Shown: positions 1 to 9,300 of the stretch, in pieces | Layout: each line of letters opens with the position of its first letter | Numbering within the stretch: position 1 is the stretch's first letter | Translations under genes and position numbers: made by a program | NCBI GenBank assembly: GCA_005223375.1 | Contig: RXOD01005451.1 | Span: 1 to 13,986 of the forward strand | Reading direction: 5' to 3' | Length of the DNA: 13,986 bases | From: Amoebophrya sp. AT5.2 | Lineage: Eukaryota > Sar > Dinophyceae > Syndiniales > Amoebophryaceae | The notes under the pieces: model-generated | Database searches by the model: none | Seen by the model: the letters and a program-made list of their open reading frames with translations, nothing else | Told to the model about the DNA's origin: nothing

Positions 1-3000
1 GCGAGGAGTCGGGCGCGACGCCGTACACTTAATATTACAGCTACACTGTTATATTTCTACACGATCTTCAATCTCCATCCCCCTCCATAATTAAAATAAT
101 AAGAAATACAAATTTTGCTCCCTCGGCGCCTGAAAAAAAAGAAATGCAAACAATGCACGACCCTCGGACCACAGGGCACTGGCGCCTGCTGCCGGACTCG
201 CACCTGGTAGTCCTGCAGCGAACAGCAACACTCCCGCTGGACAGCAGCCTGGATCCACCATGCCGGCTGACACTGCTGCTTCTGCGCTAGGAGCCAGACA
301 ATTCAAAGGACCTTCGCAGCTGAGCGAGGAGACCATTGCTTTGCGGCGGGAATGCAAAGCGTTGCGCGAAATGTGCGCGGATGGTGACTTTCTCTGCCGA
401 ATGACCAACGGCCTGGAGCACTTCGATTACGAGCAACACTACATCCAGATATTTCCGTACGGTGCGTGCGACCTGCTGATCGCTCAGAAAAAATACACCT
501 CCATCATCCACGACGCGATGTACTCAACGCTACCCCCAGAAAAGCAGAAGTACGCTGTCCCGAGCCAGCCGAGATACCGTAGTGAGGACGGGGTATTGAA
601 TTTGAAGCTTAGTATGTTACATTCGTATAGTAGTTGTTCAAGTTGTAGAACTAGGAGGCGAATCACATCCACAGGTAACAAAATAATAGGTGTTGCTAAA
701 ATTTAAATTAATTGTCGTTGTCCGTCTGTGCACGACATACCTGCAAAGCTTATTTATCTACTCTTTCGTCTCATACTTCCCGGATTGGCTACGTGTCTGT
801 GGCTCCGACGTGCGATATTTGGACTACTTGCCGCATTGACCTGGTTAGGTGTCCACACGTCCCCGCTCATTCGTGACGCGTCTCTCTCCCGGCAAAGGAG
901 AGGGGCTCGTCGAGCAAATCACTATACCCGGTGAGGGACTGCAACGGTCACTAGCGAATGCGGTTTCTGGTCCAGCACTTCCACGTCCACGTCCTCGAGT
1001 AGGAGTACTGCAAACTATAACTATTCGTGTGACCCACTTTTCCCAACAATGAATCACGCGATCATCACAGCAGAAATTTGCTGTGAACTTGGGGCACGCG
1101 CAACCGTATAACACTTACGAGTCCCACGTCCATTTATGTTCGGGCCAGCTGGTAAATGGACATACGATACATAGCTAGCGGAAGTTCCAGGCAAAAAATG
1201 TTTAGCCTCTTAGTGAGTCTTGTTGTTAAATGTTAAGTGGCGGGCGGTACGGTCGTGGTCAGGCGCTCGTTATCGTCATCGGTGTGGAGGTCCGGCGGGA
1301 GGAAGCGCCAAGCGTTTCGGAGACGGAGACCACGCTGCACTAGTACGGCAGTAGCAGAAGTAGAAACAGGGGGGCGATATACTCACATGCATTTACGCAC
1401 GTAGCTAGACGTCCAAAGCAGGGCGCACAGATACTGCATGGCTCCTGCTGCCTCGCGGGGGTTTCTCCTTAACCCTCCATAATCGCTTGATCGATTGCTC
1501 TCTCGACGAGAGCCTTGTTGCAGTGACTTTAGGCTCGTCCATAACCATATTTGCCTTAAATTAAATAATACCACACGCCGGGGCTGCTTCGCTCACTTGC
1601 GGAAATTTACCAGCCGGTCTGGCGATACCGCTTGGACACTCATGGGCGGTTGCACACTCATCAGCCCGTTGGATTTCCGGTGCACATCGCCGGGCGTTTC
1701 GCCCAGAACATCCTCCACGCGCTGCGGTTTTTGAAGACCGTCGGCATCCTCCATACGGACTTAAAGCCGGAGAACATCATGGTGCATTACAAACAGCCAC
1801 GGCCACGGGCAGCAGGGAGCCCTGGGTCTGGCGTCCCCAGGAACGCGCTGACACGCTACACCTCCTTGTTCGACAAACGCGCTGCCGGTTGGGATGCGGA
1901 AAGCATGGAGGCGGGAAACAAAACGTTCGCCTCCTGGATAAGGGAGGAGCAAGAGAAGGAGCGGCAGACAAAAAACGGTGGGGTTGCGGCCGTTCAGCAC
2001 GGTCGTCAACAAAGTAGAGCCTCTACGCCTTTCGCTCTGCCAAGCAACACGATGAACGTGTGGACGAAGGGCGAAGCGCCGTCGATCCATTTGCTCACGC
2101 CGGACGCGGTGGAGCAGTTCTTCCTGAACGCGACGGCGAAACTGGCCGACCTCGGCGAGGTGCAGCGTGCGCCGGTTATCTTGCCTACTTGCACCCCGAA
2201 GGACAACATCCAGCCGCCGTGGTACCGGGCGCCGGAGGTGCACATGGGGGACTGGCCACTGACGCCGGCGATGGACATCTGGTCCGCCGCGGTAACCTTC
2301 TGGACCATCTTCGTGGGCGGAAGTATGCTCTTCGACTCGAATTTGCCGAATAAATTCTTCCAGCACATCAAACACCTCCCGCATTTTCTGCCGCCCCAAA
2401 AAGCTTCGTACTCTATAAAATATATTGGAGAGATGAGATGAACGATGTCGATGTGCAATGCTCTGATAGCGCATACTAGCGAACAGCTATCATTTACAGT
2501 TTGAGCGTTGTTTCATCAGCCGACGCGAGAGCATCGGTGGAACGAGACGACCCATCATCACCCTGCACAGCGCTGACATGATAGAAGATGAGAGAAAAAA
2601 GAAAACGAAAAGGGAATTACTACGGTAGTAATTGGATATCCTCTGTCGATGCTCCTACAGTACGTCACAGACAAGAGATGAAAACAGAACAAAGGTTTTA
2701 CTTTAAAATACACTATACTATTGAATCTTGTTGATAGTGATATGGATATCCAACTACTACAGGAAGAAGTATCACATGCAGTTGATACTGGAGCTGAGCG
2801 GCAAATGTTCTCGGGAAATCGTGTCGCGGTGCGAGAACGTATATAACGAATTTGCGTACGAGCACGACGAGAACGGCCAAAGAGTAACGGAACAGAACGC
2901 AGAAGGGAGAACGGTGGACGTCCGTCGACGTGGGATTTACAGGGGCACAACGGTAGTCCTAGTGATCAATTATATATATGTAGCTTTTATTGCTTTTGGA

Positions 3001-5184
3001 TTTGGAGGTAGAGTTAGAGACCAGACGCCGACCTCCAGGTAGACGGCGAGGGCGACGGACCGCAACGTCGATTTCAATAAACGAGCCACCTCTTCATCAT
3101 CATCTTCATCATCAGAAGAAGAGTCGAAGTCGTCGTCGTCGCCGAGGCCGAGAACTATTTAGAATATAGTTCTTGAAATGTTCAACATGAATCGTATACA
3201 TAGCTATTTATCCATTCGACTACAGGAGCAGCAACGAGCGGAGCTGGGCCCCAAGGGATCGCCTGGGTTTCCGCTCGTGCGAGAGTATTTTAGTCTCGGG
3301 CAGAGCAGCGAGGGGCTGGATTTCCACAAGTATAAGGGATTCTGCGCCCACACGTGGAACAAGATGGTGGCTAACGGGCAAATCGCGTCGCACCCCAACC
3401 AGCCGGGCAAGAAAACGTTGGAGCAGGCCGAGCAGGCGGCGACTGCAGTGCGCGAGCAGAATTTCGAGCCGCCCGTCTCCCTGTTGAAGAAGTTTAAACG
3501 CGGGCTGGCCGTGCCTAATTCCCTGGCGAAGCGGTTGGCGCAGGACGACGCGAGGTGCCTCGAGGTGTTCGAGAGGGGCTACGTTACGCAGCAATACCCA
3601 GCGCTGTGCGCCGCAGACGAATACGACCCCGTGAACAAGCTGAATGCGAGCGCCTACGTGACCACGCAGCTTGCGCGGGCTCAGGAGGAGCTGGAGGAGT
3701 TGAAAAACCGAGGAGGCGAGGAGAACGAAGATTCTGCAGCGGCCCTCGACCTCGCGGCCGAAGCGAGCAAAGTCGGGAAAAGCAAGTGGTGGTTTGACCT
3801 GTATTCGGCGAACGATAAGCAGCACTTCATTGGACCCGACGTTGCAGCGGAGCCGGGGGAAAACGAAAGGGAAAACGGGGACGAACAGGTGGGCTTCGAC
3901 TTCCAGGCGGAAGATGCGGGCGCGGAGGACGCGGCCGCTGCGGCGGCGGATGAGGAAGGAAATGCGGAGAGCTCATCTCCAGGGGAAAGTGGGTCGAACG
4001 AGGAGAAGGGATCTGAAGGAGGCGGGTCCTCGGAAGAAGAAGAAGGCAGTGAGGAGCTATCGAACTCGGACGAGGAAGCCGCGGAAGGCGAAGAAGATGA
4101 AGATAAGGAAAATAACGCCAACGAGGGCAAGGAGGAGGAGGGCAGTATCAGTGTCAGCAAGAACGAGGAGGCTCCTGCGGCCGGGGAAGAGCAGCAGGCC
4201 GGTAACTGCGGAGAGGTGAATGTCGTCGGCCAGATGGATGTTGAAAATGCGGACGCCGCTGCGGTCGACCACGCAAAGGTGGAAGCACCGGGAGACGTTG
4301 GGAAGAACGAGCAAGTGGACGAGGCCGCTCCTGCCGCGGATGTGGGGATGGTCGACGCTGAACCGCCGGAAGCTGTTGCGGCCGTAGCTTTTGCGGTGGA
4401 CGGAGAAGATGTCGAGATGAAACACGAGCCAGCACCTCCCCCCGCTGTATCTTCTGCTTCTGCAGCGGCCGTCATGGGGGTTCTTCCAGCAGGACGAGGG
4501 CCAGGCGCTGCCTTGACGTCCGCGGTACTACCTGCGCCCGCACTCCCATCCTCATCCGCGGCAGCGGGGCTCGGATCATCTACTTTTGCTCCCTCTGCCC
4601 CTCAGACCGCACCAGCGGTTCCCCGCCCACCAGCTCCCCCGCTAAGTCCGCAGACCGCTTTCGCCGTGCGCCGGGAAGCCATGGAGCGGGACAAAAAGGA
4701 AGAACACGCGCGGAAGACGGCCGAGAAGGCCAAGATGACCGCGATTCGGCCGCAGTTGGCAGCGAAGCTGGATATCGAGTTCAACGATCTGCTGAAGAAA
4801 ATGATTATTCTCGACAAAAATCAACGCATCGACCCAGACGCGGCGCTGCGGCACGAGTTCTTCGAGACGCTCCGCCGCGTCCACCCGGAGGCCATGTCGC
4901 ACGGGAGCTACTTTCACCCCGACGAGGAAGCCGAGATGAAGGAAAAAAAGGAGCGGGCCGAGATGATCGTCAAAGCAGCCCAAGAGCGGAAAAGCATCCA
5001 ACGCGAAGCGGAAAAGCATGCAGCAGCAGCATGGCGGAAAAGCATTCAAGAACATGCAACAGCAGAGGGCGCTGGAGCTGCTCCTCGTGGAGCAAGCGTG
5101 CAAGCGCAGGGAGGACCTCCGGGAGAGCCCGCCGCGCCGGCGACCGGAACTGAAGCGGCTGGGAATTCGATGAACGCAGGGTAG
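1..5184 (+). CDS. CMGC protein kinase, PRP4/PRPF4B-like, 5' partial, multi-exon
   Basis: Serine/threonine kinase, probably of the PRP4 group, which phosphorylates spliceosomal proteins in the nucleus. Predicted exons 1-22, 175-592, 1665-2407, 2763-2952 and 3226-5184 join in one frame and give about 1109 residues; the true start lies upstream. Visible kinase parts are a candidate ATP-binding Lys (codon 305-307) with a helix-C Glu (350-352), catalytic loop HTDLKPEN (1752-1775), DLG in place of DFG (2148-2156), YRAPEV (about 2223-2240) and DIW (2274-2282). Exon 2763-2952 resembles the PRP4 stretch after helix G (HMQLILELSGK, FAYEHDENGQRV), and LLKKMIILDKNQRI with ALRHEFF (about 4780-4863) is the last C-lobe helix. 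HTD and DLG are also typical of SRPK, so SRPK-like is the main alternative. A spacer of about 115 residues precedes DLG, and about 540 mostly acidic residues precede the last helix. Kinase is near certain; the PRP4 label is moderate. Confidence 0.8.
23..174 (+). other. Predicted intron 1 of the kinase gene
   Basis: A GC-rich 22-base segment at the window edge changes abruptly into A+T-rich sequence at a GTACAC donor. The likely acceptor is CCACAG ending at 174. Joining 1-22 to 175-592 keeps one frame and encodes a Pro/Ala-rich stretch, as does the following exon. An in-frame TGA at 131-133 requires that the coding exon start after it. The gene is cut by the window, so this intron rests on frame and composition only. 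Confidence 0.5.
884..902. repeat. Short GC-rich hairpin in kinase intron 2
   Basis: CTCTCC at 884-889 pairs with GGAGAG at 897-902 around a 7-base loop. The stem extends outward by a T-G wobble and then a C-G pair (882-883 with 903-904). It sits in a block that is more GC-rich than the rest of the intron. Function unknown. Confidence 0.45.
1128..1161. repeat. 9-bp inverted repeat in kinase intron 2
   Basis: GTCCATTTA at 1128-1136 is perfectly complementary to TAAATGGAC at 1153-1161, with a 16-base loop. Pairing does not continue outward. No coding sequence overlaps it. Function unknown. Confidence 0.5.
2571..2624 (+). other. Candidate 54-nt phase-neutral cassette exon
   Basis: Preceded by CTGCACAG and followed by a GTAGTA donor. 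Skipping or including it leaves the downstream frame unchanged. It would add ADMIEDERKKKTKRELLR-like sequence, rich in Lys and Arg, just before helix G. Its reading frame stays open upstream to 2470, so a longer version starting at 2487 or 2520 is also possible. The purine-rich sequence could equally be plain intron. Confidence 0.35.
2625..2762 (+). mobile_element. Introner-like element: GT-AG segment with 17-bp terminal inverted repeats
   Basis: The left arm, GTAGTAATTGGATATCC at 2625-2641, starts with the GT donor. The right arm, GGATATCCAACTACTAC at 2744-2760, ends directly before the acceptor AG at 2761-2762. The arms are complementary at 16 of 17 positions. A near-copy of the right end (AATTACTAC, 2615-2623) lies just outside the left arm, so the element is also flanked by an 8-of-9 direct repeat. 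It encodes no protein and, at 138 bp, would have to be non-autonomous. That it is mobile is inference. Confidence 0.6.
2953..3225 (+). other. Predicted kinase intron with short terminal inverted repeats
   Basis: The donor ACG/GTAGTC and the acceptor GACTACAG/GAG are both phase 0. GTAGTC (2953-2958) and GACTAC (3218-3223) are perfect reverse complements placed exactly at the two ends, as in the element at 2625-2762. In-frame stops at 3040 and 3160 support removal of this stretch. Earlier phase-0 donors exist at 2884 and 2914. Confidence 0.55.
3091..3144 (+). repeat. TCA/TCG-type trinucleotide tract
   Basis: Imperfect TCA, TCT, GAA and TCG triplets inside the predicted intron. Read in the exon frame they give eight Ser, EEE, SK and four Ser, in a short segment open between the stops at 3040 and 3160. 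It is either an intronic microsatellite or part of an unrecognised small exon. Confidence 0.6.
3841..4440 (+). repeat. Acidic low-complexity insertion inside the kinase C-lobe
   Basis: About 200 codons dominated by Glu, Asp, Ala, Gly and Ser with little recognisable secondary structure. A Pro/Ala-rich stretch follows up to about 4680. It belongs to the large coding insertion that separates the helix-G region from the last kinase helix. GAG/GAA-rich codons create long Ser-rich shadow reading frames on the opposite strand. Confidence 0.75.
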
Positions 5185-5230
5185 TTGATGTAGCTCAACC
5201 TCAACATCTAGAAGTACGCTGAGAATTGGA

Positions 5231-5236
5231 AATAAA
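5231..5236 (+). terminator. AATAAA hexamer downstream of the kinase stop codon
   Basis: An AATAAA hexamer lies 47 bases past the TAG stop at 5182-5184, a usual distance for a polyadenylation signal. Whether this organism uses AATAAA is unknown, and a chance match is possible. Confidence 0.25.
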
Positions 5237-5603
5237 GGTGGTTTGCACCAGTCCTGGCGAAGAACTGCAGGACCCTGTGCGCACTAGCTGTGTCCGCTCG
5301 CAACTTGTCGCGGTTCCCGATTTTGCGGCTTGATTTCGATCTCCTATCGATCTCCTTTTCTACAGATACAGTTGTGAAAGTGAGTGTTTGTATTCGATGC
5401 AGCTCATCTTCAACATCAATCTTTATCGACAGCGAAGAACTTCTAGCCCAAGCGAGCTGGAAGTGGAACTTCGATGACCTTTTTCCCTACAAGCAGGATC
5501 CGATTACTGCTAGGGTGAAGGTCGTCGGTGGTTCTGGTTTACTTCGATTTCGTTTTTCCTGATTCTGTCACGGCCACACTCGAAGAGCATTTCTAAGCGG
5601 GTT

Positions 5604-5617
5604 CGGGTTCTAACCCG
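5604..5617. repeat. Perfect 6-bp hairpin in the spacer
   Basis: CGGGTT pairs with AACCCG across a two-base loop. It is not followed by a T tract. No tRNA fold could be built around it. Function unknown. Confidence 0.4.
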
Positions 5618-6318
5618 GTTTTCAACACAGCACACAGACTAAGGAACGACACTACTTGCACTTCTTAGCTGACAGACGACATCTGGCAGTCGCGCACGCC
5701 TGTAGGAACGGAAAATCTTGTCATGAAATGGGGAGCGCCACGGTGTAGTCGTAAACTCGCAGTGCTACTACTTCTATTTTATGACTCGACCACTCTTTAC
5801 TGCCTTTCGTCATCGATGATCATCCGCAGACTAAGGCAGAAGATGCGAAACAGATGCGCGCAGTCGCTCGGAGTGTACTTCGCCAGCGCCTTCTGTGAAT
5901 CTCAATCTGTCGTGATACGGCAACAGCTAATGCAGATGCTCTCACCATCTCCTGTGTTCCTGTGTTGTTCTGCGCCAGAGCAGACGTTCTCGCGCTTCTT
6001 GTGCCGGTTTTCCACATCATCTGAGGCGGAAGTGACGGACACGCTTCTCCTTCTGATGATCATGATGATGATGTGGGGTGCGGAGCAGTAGATGAAATAA
6101 GTAGATATAGTTTAGATGTAGAAGCGAAATCCGATATTTATTAGCCTTACGCGACTGCTCTATTATATCGACGGCGCTGGACCTGGAGAGCAGCAGCCGC
6201 GAGTTCGATAGCGTTTGCAGCGTTACTCACTGTGTATTACTAGCGGCTGATTTGAAGAAGAAGATTCATAGATAGAAGGAAGTATCCATCATTTAAATCG
6301 ATTGACTATAGAGACAAG

Positions 6319-9300
6319 ATGCCGTTCAAGCACCGGTTCAACGAGTATCAGTACACTTCGGTGTTGAGCTCGTTTGCGAACACAGCGGCGGCGATGAGAG
6401 GGATCGAGAAATCTTGCGGCGAGATGCACTACTGGTTCGACCAGACGGCGAAAACCAACGCCCGCATGACGGGCAGGGCGGACTTGATCGCCAAGACGCT
6501 GCACGAACTCAACCAAAACCTACAGGACAGAGCCACGGAAGTACTTCTACGTCTACCTCTACCTACCTATACAAGAATAATTTTACCTGCTAAAAAAGTA
6601 AAAGGCTAAGCTGAAGTAAAGTTGTACCTTCACCAAGATGAATGATGTTCTGCATCATCTCGCAGGTCCAATCGGTTTTCGACACGGTCCTCGACGAGGC
6701 CGAACTGCAGCACGACAAGCTGCGGCGCGTGCTGGAGAACCGGCTGCGGTTCAAAGAGTCCATCGGTGCCGTCCCGGCGGAGATCGCTCTATTCATGGTG
6801 CCGGTGGCGATTTATGCCATGCAAGACCGAGACCACCTACCAGCTGGTAAACCGATAAGTAGTGGGTATGCGTATGGGTAAGGGTAACACTAAATCTAAA
6901 CATTAACATTAACAACTGGCGCAAGTGAAATTTTTGGGGGGCTCCGCCGCGGGGGCCCCGTTGGAGGTGGCCCTAAGCTGCAAAGGGTTGCACTACTAGG
7001 AACAAGCGCTGTCGCTGTGGCGAACGCGGTCGTAGTCTTTTTCCGCGGTCGGCAGGCGTGGCACCCTCGCACCACGATCCCCCAGCTAAGAACAGTTGTA
7101 TTTGTAAAGCGCCGCAATAGTAGTAGAAGGAGCTGCCCGCGCCCCGGGCCCCGCTCCCTTTTGCCCTGCTTTCATTCTCCCCGACCCCGTCCCCGTCGCA
7201 CCATTCTAGTAAGCTGGCTCTCCATGAGCATGACCATGAAGACCATGACCCTCCCAGGGTCTGACTCAAACTCCCCTGCGCCTGCCGCCTCTGCTACCCA
7301 TCGTCGAATGTGGCGCGATCTCTGAAACCGCGGCCCAGACTTGCTCGCTTCGCGCCGGGCGTTTTCGATCGCCTTGGTCGGCACAGGAAGTCACCATCAC
7401 CAAGTTGATGCGAGGATCCAGCGCCAACTGCTACCACATTGCCGACTACATTTCCTAGCAGTACTGCCTCATGATCTATCTATCAAATCTAACTTACCAG
7501 CATTTCCATCTGCTTCTGGGTTACCATCGCTGGTGAGGATGATCTTCTCTTGATACGATTTTGCTAGTTGCCCTGACCATGTTCAACGTGGTGTTTGGTT
7601 TCTCGATCGCCGCGAATCTGGAGGGGCTCCAGAACTTCAACGTGTGGGGCGAGCTCGTAAACGACGGCGAGGACCGGGCGAAGTCTTTCGTGCCCTTTCT
7701 GCAGGTGTTCAACGTGATGCATGCTGGCGGCATCTGCGGGTTCTACGTGTGGCTCATCTACGAGCTGCTGTCCAAGCACCAACGGCAAGAACGGATGAAC
7801 ATAATCGTGGCGCGACAGAGGAAGGCGCTCCTGGGCACGCCCTCGGCATTCCGCCGGGCAACCACAAGGCTGCTCGGCTTCGACGGGGGGGGAGGGAGGG
7901 GGCGCTCGGCGTTGTGGAATCTGATGGGCGGGGGCAGAGGTGCAGCAGACGGCGGAGAGACAACGCCGTCGGAAACAACCTCAATGGCATCGCCGCTGCG
8001 AACGGGAAGAAGTAGAACAAGCGTTCTCGGAAGAATGTTTCGCTTCGGGGGCGGCGGTGCTCCTGAACAAAGTCCGGCGAAGAGTGGTGACGGGAATCTG
8101 CTCCCGGATGGTGGAGGCCTGGAGAGCAGCGCCGCCGGTGAAGCGAGAGTAGAAGGAGTAGGTGACGCAACTACCGGGAGCGGCGCGCCAGGTGGAGACC
8201 AAGTAGTAACAGCTGCCGACGGGGCCGGCAAGAACGAGCAGGGCAGTGGTCGGGAAGAACACGAGCAGCTCCGTCCGCCGGCATCGCCGACCAAGGCGGC
8301 CGCGACCGTCGGCAAGTCGGAGCGCGAGGTGCGCAGCGAAATGGCGCTCGCCAAGAAACTTCTCCTGAAAAAAAATGACATCACTGAAAGAGAAATCGAC
8401 GAGATGCGGCGGAAAATACGAAGCCTTCGCGAGGGGCAGCAACTCGAGAACCTCGCTGACGCCACTTCCGACACGAGCAGTCCGGGGTCACCGCCGGGCG
8501 GCGCCGACTCCGCCGCGTCGCCGCTGAACAACGCCGGGCTAAACCTGCTGTCCCCGTCCCACCTGGAAGCAACCCTGGACTCGCAGGGACAGCAAACCAG
8601 TGGCGAGGTCGGGGAGATCATGGGGGGCGAGTTTATGCACCAGCTCGGCGGCCCATTGCGCTCGCTGTCGCGTGATCATGGGCTCGTCCGCAGCGGAAGC
8701 GGTGCCGGTGCCCAGCTGGACGACAGTGCCGCCGCGACGTCCGATCATGCCACGAAGACGGGCAGGCAGAAGCTGAACGCCGCCCGGTCCTGCGCTGACA
8801 CGGGAGGCGAACTGCGGCAGCGCAAGAGCCGATTCGGTCCCAAGGTGAAAAAGCGCCACAAGAGCAGCCCAACGAGCCCGGGACTCACGCGGGGGCCAGC
8901 CACTGCAACAGCATTCAGCACCAACGGCATGCTAGAAGGCGAGCAAGTAGCTACGGCAGCGGCAGGAGCGGTGCAGGCAGGAGGAGAGCTGCCCTCTAGA
9001 AGCGTCGCTCTTCCCCCCGGAGGACATCAGCAGGCCCAGGCCGCGAGTGAGAGTGTTTCCTTGCAGCTTTCGCGGTCCGGCTCCCGATCTCCCGCGCTGC
9101 AGTCCTCGCTGGGCGCAGGTGGTGCCAATCAGCTCCTGCTCAACCTGAGCCACCGAGGCAGCAGGGCCAGCAGCGTCGGTTCCAGTCGCGCTGGCAGCTC
9201 GGTGGGAGGGGGAGCAGGAGCACGGGGGGAATTGATGTTTGACCCCCTGCAGCCGCCGTCGCCCGTGATGGGCGTCGTGCCGGAGAACCGCTACTTCGGC

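Larger units (their letters stand above)
593..1664 (+). other. Predicted intron 2 of the kinase gene, long (1072 bp)
   Basis: The donor GGG/GTATTG and the acceptor CTCATCAG are both phase 0. The splice joins residues YRSEDG to PVGFPVHIAGRFAQN, which restores the continuous kinase segment leading to the catalytic loop. It is by far the longest intron seen here. Inside are a GC-rich block around 835-1010, a hairpin at 884-902 and a 9-bp inverted repeat at 1128-1161. No convincing coding exon was found within it; an acceptor at 1612-1613 would also keep frame. Confidence 0.65.
2408..2762 (+). other. Intronic region between kinase exons 3 and 4 (one or two introns)
   Basis: The donor TTC/GTACTC leaves two bases of a codon, and the acceptor CTACTACAG at 2762 supplies the third, so the simplest model is a single 355-bp intron. 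The alternative is two introns, 2408-2570 and 2625-2762, separated by a 54-nt exon that keeps frame. Both models restore KKYHMQLILELSGK, the helix-G part of the kinase. The sequence alone cannot choose between them. Confidence 0.6.
5185..6318. other. Intergenic spacer with UTRs, no recognised gene
   Basis: Contains the 3' end of the kinase transcript and the leader of the next gene. Two open frames (5290-5562 and 5723-6091) show no family resemblance and have intron-like composition. A tight hairpin, CGGGTT-CT-AACCCG, lies at 5604-5617. The sequence before the next ATG is A+T-rich. Confidence 0.5.

Noticed and set aside
849..1052. 67-codon frame in the long kinase intron
   Set aside because: No kinase resemblance, no matching splice phases at both ends, and it overlaps the GC-rich hairpin block.
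1761..2474. 237-codon open frame on the - strand
   Set aside because: It lies opposite the kinase catalytic region, whose motifs are clear on the + strand; Arg-rich shadow.
3681..4475. 264-codon Ser-rich open frame on the - strand
   Set aside because: It is the complement of GAG/GCG-type codons in the acidic kinase insertion; pure Ser/Ala/Pro composition and no motif.
5290..5562. 90-codon open frame in the spacer
   Set aside because: No motif, and composition like the surrounding noncoding sequence; an undetected small exon cannot be excluded.
5595..5620. Possible tRNA T-arm resembling GGTTCG...AACCC
   Set aside because: Loop length and flanks do not form a T-arm, and no acceptor, D or anticodon arms could be built around it.
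5723..6091. 122-codon open frame with a hydrophobic start
   Set aside because: Looks like a signal peptide at first, but continues into low-complexity Met/Ser sequence from a TGATGA tract; no support.
7758..8621. 287-codon open frame on the - strand
   Set aside because: Shadow of the low-complexity exon, with Ser/Pro/Arg composition from GC-rich codons.
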